This document shows, piece by piece, positions 1-5,316 of a stretch of DNA of 5,316 bases. A model generated the notes under the pieces. That model searched no databases and was not told the DNA's origin. It saw only the letters and a list, made by a program, of their open reading frames with translations. The stretch comes from an uncultured Arenimonas sp. (GTDB lineage: Bacteria > Pseudomonadota > Gammaproteobacteria > Xanthomonadales > Xanthomonadaceae). The translations under genes and the position numbers were made by a program. The stretch spans positions 1-5,316 of the forward strand of contig CAMLKR010000168.1 in NCBI GenBank assembly GCA_946480565.1, read 5' to 3'. Numbering within the stretch: position 1 is the stretch's first letter; every line of letters begins with the position of its first letter.

Positions 1-1
1 C

Positions 2-943
2 GCCCTGTACTACGCCATCGAGGACTTCTCGGTGCGCGACTACGTCGGCGGCTACCAGGACTGCCAGGACCGCGTGCTGCGCCTGATCGGCGATCCGGTC
101 GAACGCTACCGGGAAGACCCGGTGCGCATGCTGCGCGCGGCAAGGCTGGCGGCCAAGCTGGGCTTCAGCATCGCGCCCGACGCCGCCGCGCCGATCCCGG
201 AACTGGCCCACCTGCTGTCGGCGGCGCCGCCGGCGCGGCTGTTCGACGAATGCCTGAAGATGTTCCTGGCCGGGCACGCCGAGCAGAGTTTCCTGCTGCT
301 GGAACAACACGGCCTGCTGCCGGCCCTGTTCCCGGAAACCGCGACCGCCCTGGCCACCAACCGCAGCGGCGCGCTGCGCGCCATGCTGCTGCAGGCACTG
401 CGCAACACCGACCAGCGCGTGGCGCAGGACAAGCCGGTGACGCCCGCCTTCCTGTTCGCCGCGCTGCTGTGGCCGGCCTATTGCCGCGAGCTGGCGGTGC
501 TGCAGAAGGGCGGCACCGATCCGCTGGTGGCGCAGCAGCGCGCCGCCGACCGCGTCACCCTGCACCAGGCGCAGCGCATCGCGCTGCCGCGCCGGTTCTC
601 GCTGCCGATGCAGGAGATCTGGCTGCTGCAGCCGCGCTTCAGCCAGCGCGTGCGCAAGCGCGTGTTCCGGCTGCTGTCGCATCCGCGATTCCGTGCCGCC
701 TACGACTTCCTGGAACTGCGCGCCAGCGCGGCGCCCGACGTGGCCGACGACCTGGCGTTCTGGCGCGAAGCCCAGGCCCAAGCGCCCGAGCAGCTGTCCG
801 AGCGGCTGGAGTCGAAGGCGCCGCGCCGCGTGCATGCCGAGGGGGAAGGCGAGGCCGGCGCCGACGATGCGCCGACCGGCGCGCCCCGCAAGCGCCGCCG
901 CCGCCGTCGCCGGCCCGGCGGAGGCGAGGGCGCCTCGGAATGA
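2..943 (+). CDS. pcnB: Poly(A) polymerase I, C-terminal part (5' end outside window)
   Basis: Adds 3' poly(A) tails to RNAs, marking them for exonucleolytic decay; cytoplasmic enzyme of the class II nucleotidyltransferase (tRNA CCA-transferase-like) family. The reading frame is open from base 2, so the true start lies upstream; the GTG at 32 is an internal valine. The visible 313 residues begin with ALYYAIEDFSVRDYVGG, which matches the end of the PcnB head domain. They continue with the strongly conserved RYREDPVRMLRA segment (fragment residues 35-46), helical neck/body RNA-binding regions, and FRAAYDFLELRA (about 230-241), a segment also found in E. coli PcnB. The catalytic aspartates would be upstream and cannot be checked. 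The tail is low-complexity and basic, with seven consecutive arginines (298-304) then a Gly/Glu-rich end; a basic tail is also typical of E. coli PcnB. A CCA-adding enzyme is the main alternative but fits the tail and length less well. The stop overlaps folK by 4 bp. Confidence 0.95.
   Translation, partial: ALYYAIEDFSVRDYVGGYQDCQDRVLRLIGDPVERYREDPVRMLRAARLAAKLGFSIAPDAAAPIPELAHLLSAAPPARLFDECLKMFLAGHAEQSFLLLEQHGLLPALFPETATALATNRSGALRAMLLQALRNTDQRVAQDKPVTPAFLFAALLWPAYCRELAVLQKGGTDPLVAQQRAADRVTLHQAQRIALPRRFSLPMQEIWLLQPRFSQRVRKRVFRLLSHPRFRAAYDFLELRASAAPDVADDLAFWREAQAQAPEQLSERLESKAPRRVHAEGEGEAGADDAPTGAPRKRRRRRRRPGGGEGASE
893..913 (+). repeat. Arginine-codon (CGN) run in the pcnB tail
   Basis: Seven consecutive arginine codons (four CGC, then CGT, CGC, CGG) encode the basic C-terminus of PcnB. 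The unit length is three, so slippage would change the number of arginines without shifting the frame. It is a short compositional repeat within a gene, not a mobile or regulatory element. Confidence 0.8.
926..930 (+). promoter_or_regulatory. Shine-Dalgarno-like site for folK
   Basis: GAGGG lies 9 nt upstream of the ATG at 940, inside the last codons of pcnB. A second purine-rich patch, GGAGG, sits slightly further up at 920-924. Together with the ATGA stop/start overlap this supports the folK start at 940 and suggests translational coupling to pcnB. Confidence 0.6.
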
Positions 944-1440
944 GACCCGACGCGCCGGTGCGCGCCTATGTCGGCCTCGGCGGCAACGAGGGCGACATCG
1001 AGACGACGCTCACCGAGGCGCTGTGGGCCCTGGACGCGCTGCCCCAGACCAGCATCCGACGCCAGTCGGCGGTCTACCGCACGCCGGCCTGGGGCCGCAC
1101 CGACCAGCCGGACTTCCTCAATGCGGTGGTCGAGCTGCAGACCCGCATCGTGCCCCGCGTCCTGCTCAATTCGCTGCTGGAGATCGAACAGCGTTTCGGC
1201 CGGGTGCGCCGCTCCGAAGACCGCTGGGGCCCGCGGGTGCTGGACCTGGACCTGCTGCTCTACGGCGAGGACGTGCTGGACGAACCTGGGCTGAGCCTGC
1301 CGCATCCGCGCCTGCACGAACGCGCCTTCGTGCTGGTGCCGCTGGCGGAAATCGCCCCGGACCTGGTGGTTCCGGGGCGCGGCATGGTCCGAGACCTGCT
1401 CGCGGCGGTGGATACCGGCGGCATCGAAGCGATACCTTAG
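940..1440 (+). CDS. folK: 2-amino-4-hydroxy-6-hydroxymethyldihydropteridine pyrophosphokinase (HPPK)
   Basis: Transfers pyrophosphate from ATP to 6-hydroxymethyl-7,8-dihydropterin, giving the substrate for dihydropteroate synthase in folate synthesis; cytoplasmic. The 166-residue protein is close to the 159 of E. coli FolK and is a stand-alone domain. Visible motifs are the N-terminal VGLGGNEGD strand/loop (11-19), [10 protein letters not shown] (43-52), [11 protein letters not shown] (56-66), and the HPPK signature [15 protein letters not shown] (95-109). D102 and D104 of the signature match the two magnesium-binding aspartates of E. coli Fol[21 protein letters not shown] (121-140) is also typical. 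The frame stays open upstream inside pcnB, but the ATG at 940 is chosen because the protein then begins just before the first conserved strand, a Shine-Dalgarno site is placed correctly, and it overlaps the pcnB stop as ATGA. An in-frame GTG at 958 is a weaker alternative. The GGN in place of the GSN of E. coli is a minor variation. Confidence 0.96.
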   Translation: MRPDAPVRAYVGLGGNEGDIETTLTEALWALDALPQTSIRRQSAVYRTPAWGRTDQPDFLNAVVELQTRIVPRVLLNSLLEIEQRFGRVRRSEDRWGPRVLDLDLLLYGEDVLDEPGLSLPHPRLHERAFVLVPLAEIAPDLVVPGRGMVRDLLAAVDTGGIEAIP

Positions 1441-1465
1441 GCCTCCCCACCCCCGGGCCACCGCC

Positions 1466-2290
1466 ATGTACGCGAACGACCCCAAGCCCGCCGCGCGCAA
1501 GCGCCTGACGGTGCCCGACCTGCGCCGGATGAAGGCCGAGGGCCGGCGCATCGTCTCGATCACCGCCTACGACGCCGGCTTCGCCCGCAGCGTCGACGAG
1601 GCCGGCATCGACCTGGTGCTGGTCGGCGATTCGCTGGGCATGGTCTGCCAGGGTCGCGACAGCACGCTGCCGGTCACCGTCGACGACATCGTCTATCACA
1701 CGCGCTGCGTCGCCGCCGGCCTGTCCACCGCCTTCCTGGTGTCGGACCTGCCGTTCCAGGCCGACGCCACGCCGGAGCGCGCGCTCGAGGCCTCCACCCG
1801 CTGCCTGCAGGCCGGTGCGGCGATGGTCAAGCTCGAGGGTGCGGGCCACAAGCTCGAAGTCATCCGTTTCCTCGCCGAGCGCGAGATCCCGGTCTGCGCC
1901 CACCTGGGCCTGACTCCCCAGTCGGTGCTGCGCCTGGGCGGCTACAAGGTGCAGGGCCGGGAGGACGCGGCGGCGAAGAAGCTGCTCGCCGACGCCCGGG
2001 CGGTGGCCGACGCCGGCGCCGATCTGCTGGTGCTCGAATGTGTGCCCTCGACACTGGCCGCCGAGATCACGGCCGCGGTAGCCATTCCCACCATCGGCAT
2101 CGGCGCCGGTCCGTCCTGCGACGGCCAGATCCTGGTGCTGCACGACATGCTGGGTTTGAACAGCGGCCACCGCCGGCCGCGTTTCGTCAAGGATTTCCTG
2201 GCCGAGGGCGGCTCGATCCTCGGCGCCTTCCAGGCCTACGCCGCCGCCGTGCGCAGCGGTGAATTCCCCGCCCCCGAACACGGATACTGA
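1466..2290 (+). CDS. panB: 3-methyl-2-oxobutanoate hydroxymethyltransferase (ketopantoate hydroxymethyltransferase)
   Basis: Transfers a hydroxymethyl group from 5,10-methylene-tetrahydrofolate to 2-oxoisovalerate, forming ketopantoate, the first committed step of pantothenate synthesis; cytoplasmic TIM-barrel enzyme, homodecameric in E. coli. The 274 residues compare with 264 in E. coli, with about ten extra at the N-terminus. Expected active-site residues are present with a constant +10 offset: D55 in VGDSLGM (53-59) and D94 in SDLPF (93-97) for the metal, K122 and E124 in VKLEG, H146 in HLGLTPQS, and the catalytic E191 in [13 protein letters not shown] (158-165) and GIGAG (211-215) are also conserved. 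The ATG follows the folK stop by 25 bp. No purine-rich ribosome site is visible in that C-rich gap, so translation may rely on coupling or a leader-independent mode. Its use of a folate cofactor gives a metabolic link to the preceding folK. The gene looks complete and intact. Confidence 0.98.
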   Translation: MYANDPKPAARKRLTVPDLRRMKAEGRRIVSITAYDAGFARSVDEAGIDLVLVGDSLGMVCQGRDSTLPVTVDDIVYHTRCVAAGLSTAFLVSDLPFQADATPERALEASTRCLQAGAAMVKLEGAGHKLEVIRFLAEREIPVCAHLGLTPQSVLRLGGYKVQGREDAAAKKLLADARAVADAGADLLVLECVPSTLAAEITAAVAIPTIGIGAGPSCDGQILVLHDMLGLNSGHRRPRFVKDFLAEGGSILGAFQAYAAAVRSGEFPAPEHGY

Positions 2291-2296
2291 TTCCCC

Positions 2297-3145
2297 ATGC
2301 AGACCCACACCACGCTGGCCGCGCTGCGCGCCCAGGTCAGGCAATGGCGGCGCGAAGGCGCCAGCGTCGGCTTCGTGCCCACCATGGGCAACCTGCACGC
2401 CGGCCACCACGCCCTGGTCGACCTCGCGCGCCGCCACGCCGACCGCGTGGTCGCCAGCATCTTCGTCAACCCCACCCAGTTCGGCCCGAACGAGGATTAC
2501 GCGCGATACCCGCGCACGCCCGAGAGCGACATCAACGGCCTGGCCGAGCGCGGCTGCGACGCGCTGTTCCTGCCGCCGGTGGAGCAGATGTATCCCTTCG
2601 GCACCATGGCCTGCGTGCAGATGCACGTGCCCGGCATCACCGACATCCTTGACGGCCTGCACCGGCCAGGCCATTTCAACGGCGTGGCGCAGGTGGTCGC
2701 GCGCCTGTTCAACATGGTGCAGCCGGACCTGGCCGTGTTCGGGCGCAAGGACTACCAGCAACTGCAGGTGATCCGCTACATGACCAAGGAGATGAGCTTC
2801 CCGGTCGAGATCATCCCGGCCCCGACCCTGCGCGAGGCCGACGGCCTGGCGATGAGCTCGCGCAACCAGTACCTGCAGGGCGAGGAGCGCCAGACCGCGA
2901 CGCGCATCCACCAGACCCTGCTGTTCATGCGCGACGCCGCCCGCCAGGGGCTGCCGATCGCCGGCATCGAGGACGAGGCGACCGCGCGGCTGGAGGCTGC
3001 CGGCTTCAGCGTCGACTACACCGAGGTGCGCCGCAGCGACCTGTCGCGGCCCAAGGCCCCGGACGAGCCGGGGCTGCTGGCCCTGATCGCGGCCCGCCTC
3101 GGCCGCACCCGGCTGATCGACAATCTGGAATTCGACGGCGGCTGA
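2297..3145 (+). CDS. panC: Pantothenate synthetase (pantoate--beta-alanine ligase)
   Basis: Joins D-pantoate and beta-alanine using ATP, through a pantoyl-adenylate intermediate, to give pantothenate (vitamin B5), the precursor of coenzyme A; cytoplasmic, usually a homodimer. At 282 residues it matches E. coli PanC (283). Motifs in order: [11 protein letters not shown] (27-37) with the HIGH-like H34-x-G-H37 of the nucleotidyltransferase fold; [11 protein letters not shown] (54-64); ARYPRT (69-74); RPGHFNGV (123-130); FGRKDYQQL (148-156); and the KMSKS-equivalent MSSRN (186-190). The C-terminal domain ends in TRLIDNLEF (271-279), a typical PanC ending. It starts 6 bp after the panB stop with no clear Shine-Dalgarno sequence, so re-initiation by ribosomes finishing panB is likely. 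The beta-alanine substrate normally comes from PanD, which is not encoded in the window. Confidence 0.98.
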   Translation: MQTHTTLAALRAQVRQWRREGASVGFVPTMGNLHAGHHALVDLARRHADRVVASIFVNPTQFGPNEDYARYPRTPESDINGLAERGCDALFLPPVEQMYPFGTMACVQMHVPGITDILDGLHRPGHFNGVAQVVARLFNMVQPDLAVFGRKDYQQLQVIRYMTKEMSFPVEIIPAPTLREADGLAMSSRNQYLQGEERQTATRIHQTLLFMRDAARQGLPIAGIEDEATARLEAAGFSVDYTEVRRSDLSRPKAPDEPGLLALIAARLGRTRLIDNLEFDGG

Positions 3146-3177
3146 GCGCCGCACGACGCCGCCCGAACAGGACGTCC
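3146..3177 (+). other. Short panC-pgi gap with no panD
   Basis: Only 32 bp separate the panC stop from the pgi start. The stretch carries the pgi ribosome-binding site and no coding remnant long enough to recognise. From memory, panD (aspartate 1-decarboxylase, about 126 residues) sits here in several Xanthomonas and Xylella genomes. The gap is too short to hold even a degraded copy. Confidence 0.7.
3169..3172 (+). promoter_or_regulatory. Shine-Dalgarno-like site for pgi
   Basis: AGGA lies 5 nt before the ATG at 3178 and supports that start. Unlike panB and panC, pgi thus has its own recognisable ribosome site. Confidence 0.6.
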
Positions 3178-4692
3178 ATGCTTACGCAGACCCACTGGCA
3201 GCAGTTGACCCGACAGGCGCAGCGCTGCGCCGCGCGCCCGATCGGCGGGCTGGCGGCGGACCTGGCGGCCAGGAGCCGCGCGTATTCCTTCCGGGTGGGG
3301 CCGCTGTACGCGAACTTCGCGCGCCAGCGTTTCGACGACGAGGCGCTGGCGCTGCTTCAGGCCATGGCCGCCGACGCCGGCGTGGTGCCGGCGATCCGCG
3401 CCCTGTTCGACGGCGCCCTGGTGAACCCGACCGAGGCCCGCGCGGCGCTGCACACCGCGCTGCGCAGCGACCTGGGCACCAGCGAAGCTTCCCGGGCCGC
3501 GCACCGCCAGGCCCTGGCCGCGCGGTCCGCCATGGACCGCCTGCACGCCGGGCTGGCCGCCAGCGGCGTCACCGACGTCGTCAACGTCGGCATCGGCGGT
3601 TCCGACCTCGGGCCGCGGCTGGCGGTGGACGCGCTGAAGGATTTCCACGACGGCCGGTTCCGGCTGCATTTCCTGACCAACGTCGACGGCAGCGCGGCCC
3701 AGCACATGCTCCGCGCGCTGGACCCGACCCGCACCGCCGCGGTCCTGGTCTCCAAGACCTTCGGCACCCAGGAAACTCTGCTCAACGGCCAGCTGCTGCG
3801 CGACTGGATGCACGGCGACGAAAGGCTGTTCGCCGTCAGCGCCAACGGCGCGCGCGCCGAAGCCTTCGGCGTGGCGCCTGAGCGGGTGCTGCCGATGTGG
3901 GACTGGGTCGGCGGCCGCTATTCCCTCTGGTCGGCGGTGGGCTTCTCGCTGCAGCTGGCGATCGGGCGCGATGGCTACTCCGGCCTGCTGGCCGGCGCCG
4001 CCGAGATGGATGCGCACGTGCTGCAGGCGCCGCCCGAGTGCAACCTCGCGGTCCTGCACGCCCTGGCCGCGGTGTGGAACCGCAACGGCCTCGGCCACGC
4101 CAGCCAGGCGGTGTTGCCCTACGACGAACGCCTGGCGCTGCTGCCGTCGTACCTGCAGCAGCTGGTGATGGAAAGCCTGGGCAAACGGGTCCGCGGCGAC
4201 GGCTCCGCGGTGCCGTGCGCGACGGTGCCGGTGCTGTGGGGCGGGGCGGGCACCAATGCCCAGCACAGCTTCTTCCAATCCCTGCACCAGGGCACGGACA
4301 CGGTGCCGGCGGATTTCATCGGCGTGGTGCGCCCGGCGCACCCGCACGCCGCCAACCACCAGGCCCTGCTTTCGAACCTGCTGGCGCAGGCCGAGGCGCT
4401 GGCCAATGGCGCGCCCTCGGCCGACCCGCACCGGAACTACCCCGGCGGCCGCCCATCGACGATGATCCTGCTCGACGAGCTGACCCCACACTCCCTGGGC
4501 GCCCTGCTGGCGCTGTACGAGCACAGCGTCTACGTGCAGTCGGTGCTGTGGGGCATCAATGCCTTCGACCAGTGGGGCGTGGAGCTGGGCAAACGCATCG
4601 CCGGCGAACTGCTGCCGGCCGTTTCCGGAGACCACGAGCCGGAGGATGCGGTGACCCGGACCCTGGTGGAGGAGATCCGGGCCCGCCGCTAG
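3178..4692 (+). CDS. pgi: Glucose-6-phosphate isomerase
   Basis: Interconverts glucose 6-phosphate and fructose 6-phosphate in glycolysis, gluconeogenesis and the supply of sugar nucleotides; cytoplasmic, normally dimeric, with two SIS-type domains. The 504 residues are shorter than E. coli Pgi (549), mainly because an internal stretch before the PGGRPST segment (422-428) is compact, as in xanthomonad enzymes. Motifs in order: [12 protein letters not shown] (136-147); SKTFGTQET (192-200), which binds the sugar phosphate; the first family signature [14 protein letters not shown] (242-255); MESLGK with the probable catalytic base E332; [15 protein letters not shown] (358-372) with catalytic H370; and the second family signature ending [10 protein letters not shown] with K472. 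All expected catalytic residues are therefore present. The fifth residue of the phosphate loop is Gly rather than the Thr of E. coli; I recall the same in Xanthomonas. It follows panC by 32 bp and may be read through from it, though a promoter inside panC cannot be excluded. Confidence 0.98.
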   Translation: MLTQTHWQQLTRQAQRCAARPIGGLAADLAARSRAYSFRVGPLYANFARQRFDDEALALLQAMAADAGVVPAIRALFDGALVNPTEARAALHTALRSDLGTSEASRAAHRQALAARSAMDRLHAGLAASGVTDVVNVGIGGSDLGPRLAVDALKDFHDGRFRLHFLTNVDGSAAQHMLRALDPTRTAAVLVSKTFGTQETLLNGQLLRDWMHGDERLFAVSANGARAEAFGVAPERVLPMWDWVGGRYSLWSAVGFSLQLAIGRDGYSGLLAGAAEMDAHVLQAPPECNLAVLHALAAVWNRNGLGHASQAVLPYDERLALLPSYLQQLVMESLGKRVRGDGSAVPCATVPVLWGGAGTNAQHSFFQSLHQGTDTVPADFIGVVRPAHPHAANHQALLSNLLAQAEALANGAPSADPHRNYPGGRPSTMILLDELTPHSLGALLALYEHSVYVQSVLWGINAFDQWGVELGKRIAGELLPAVSGDHEPEDAVTRTLVEEIRARR

Positions 4693-4701
4693 CGCCGCGC
4701 C

Positions 4702-5316
4702 TCAGCCCGGGTGCCGTGCCAGCGCCCAGGCCACGTGCTCACGCACCAGGGCACTCGGGTGGTCGCGGCGGGACGCCAGCGCGGCCAGCACCTCGGGCGA
4801 TGTCCGGGCATTGCCCAACGCAACGGCGAGGTTGCGCAGCCAGCCCTCGTAACCGGCGCGACGGATCGCCGAGCCTTCGGTGTTGCGCAGGAAGGTCTGC
4901 TCGTCCCAGGCAAACAGCTCCACCAGGCTGGCCTGGTCAAGGCCGTGGCGCACCCGGAAGTCGGGCTCCGCGCTGCGCACCGCGAACTTGTTCCAGGGGC
5001 ATGCCAGCTGGCAGTCGTCGCAGCCGAAGACGCGGTTGCCGACCAGCGGGCGCAGGTCTTCCGGTATGGCGTCCTTCAGTTCGATGGTCAGGTAGCTGAT
5101 GCAGCGGCGCGCATCCACGCGGTAGGGCGCGACGATGGCGCCGGTGGGGCAGACCGTGATGCAGCGCGTGCAGGTGCCGCAGTGCGCGCTGGCCGGGACC
5201 GACACCGGCAGCGGCAGGTCGGTGTAGATCTCGCCCAGGAAGAACCAGCTGCCGGCGTCCTTGTTGATCAGGCAGCTGTGTTTGCCGATCCAGCCCAGGC
5301 CGGCGTCGCGCGCCAG
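4702..5316 (-). CDS. queG: Epoxyqueuosine reductase, C-terminal part (5' end outside window)
   Basis: Reduces epoxyqueuosine to queuosine in the wobble position of tRNAs with GUN anticodons, the last step of queuosine synthesis; a cobalamin-dependent iron-sulfur enzyme related to reductive dehalogenases. The frame is open to the right edge, giving 204 residues of a protein of about 380 (E. coli 379). The GTG at 5205 is an internal valine, because conserved coding sequence continues upstream as LARDAGLGWIGKHSCLIN. The fragment carries ferredoxin-like motif CGTCTRCITVCPTGAI (46-61) and the second motif FGCDDCQLACPWN (98-109). With C72 these give the eight cysteines (46, 49, 52, 56, 72, 99, 102, 106) expected to hold two [4Fe-4S] clusters. 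The last roughly 50 residues (ALGNARTSPEVLAAL and following) look like a HEAT-like repeat, which QueG uses in tRNA binding. Most of the cobalamin-binding N-terminal part lies outside. It converges on pgi with 9 bp between stops. Confidence 0.96.
   Translation of the reverse strand: MARDAGLGWIGKHSCLINKDAGSWFFLGEIYTDLPLPVSVPASAHCGTCTRCITVCPTGAIVAPYRVDARRCISYLTIELKDAIPEDLRPLVGNRVFGCDDCQLACPWNKFAVRSAEPDFRVRHGLDQASLVELFAWDEQTFLRNTEGSAIRRAGYEGWLRNLAVALGNARTSPEVLAALASRRDHPSALVREHVAWALARHPG

Noticed and set aside
250..939. Upstream in-frame extension of folK inside pcnB
   Set aside because: The extension translates to low-complexity Ala/Arg/Pro sequence out of frame with PcnB, while conserved HPPK sequence begins just after the ATG at 940.
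32..943. Start of pcnB at the GTG at 32
   Set aside because: The residues before it (ALYYAIEDFS) match conserved PcnB sequence, so the gene continues off the left edge.
1166..3154. A 662-codon open frame on the minus strand opposite folK, panB and panC
   Set aside because: Its translation is low-complexity, rich in Ala, Gly, Arg, His and Gln, with no recognisable domain. It lies opposite three clearly real genes. Long antisense frames like this arise from third-position GC bias in GC-rich genomes.
3016..4635. A 539-codon open frame on the minus strand opposite pgi
   Set aside because: Same explanation: biased composition, no domain, and full overlap with a complete pgi with all catalytic motifs.
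4687..4694. Palindrome CGCTAGCG over the pgi stop codon, considered as a terminator stem
   Set aside because: It is only 8 bp, has no loop and no following T-run, so it cannot form a credible intrinsic terminator.
3897..5099. A 400-codon plus-strand open frame running from within pgi across the antisense side of queG
   Set aside because: It is a shifted-frame shadow of pgi and the complement of queG, rich in Gly, Arg, Pro and Ala, and has no recognisable motif.
4702..5205. Start of queG at the GTG at 5205
   Set aside because: Conserved QueG sequence continues upstream in the same frame to the window edge, so this GTG is an internal valine codon.

Overview
The window is ordinary housekeeping chromosome from a GC-rich gammaproteobacterium, most likely of the Xanthomonadaceae/Lysobacteraceae (Xanthomonas, Stenotrophomonas, Lysobacter or Luteimonas type). 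The base composition is strongly GC-rich. The gene order pcnB-folK-panB-panC-pgi matches what I remember from that family. The 504-residue glucose-6-phosphate isomerase also resembles the short xanthomonad form. The genus cannot be fixed from this sequence alone.

Layout: five genes read rightward and almost without gaps from the left edge to 4692. First is the 3' two-thirds of pcnB (poly(A) polymerase I, cut by the window edge). Next is folK (HPPK of folate synthesis), overlapping pcnB by 4 bp. Then come panB and panC (two steps of pantothenate synthesis, 6 bp apart), and pgi (glycolysis/gluconeogenesis). A sixth gene, queG (epoxyqueuosine reductase, last step of queuosine tRNA modification), reads leftward from the right edge and converges on pgi with only 9 bp between the stop codons. 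No intergenic stretch exceeds 32 bp.

How the genes fit together: FolK makes the pterin pyrophosphate that feeds tetrahydrofolate synthesis. PanB uses methylene-tetrahydrofolate to build ketopantoate. PanC joins pantoate (from ketopantoate reduction elsewhere) to beta-alanine to give pantothenate, the coenzyme A precursor. The vitamin genes therefore have a metabolic link, while pcnB (RNA decay) and pgi (central carbon) are co-directional neighbours. The enzyme that makes beta-alanine, PanD, is not encoded here, although relatives (from memory) often carry it between panC and pgi.

I found no mobile element, CRISPR array, tRNA, rRNA, riboswitch, recognisable promoter or convincing terminator, and nothing that looks like an undescribed system. 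The most useful oddity is the missing panD in an otherwise conserved cluster.
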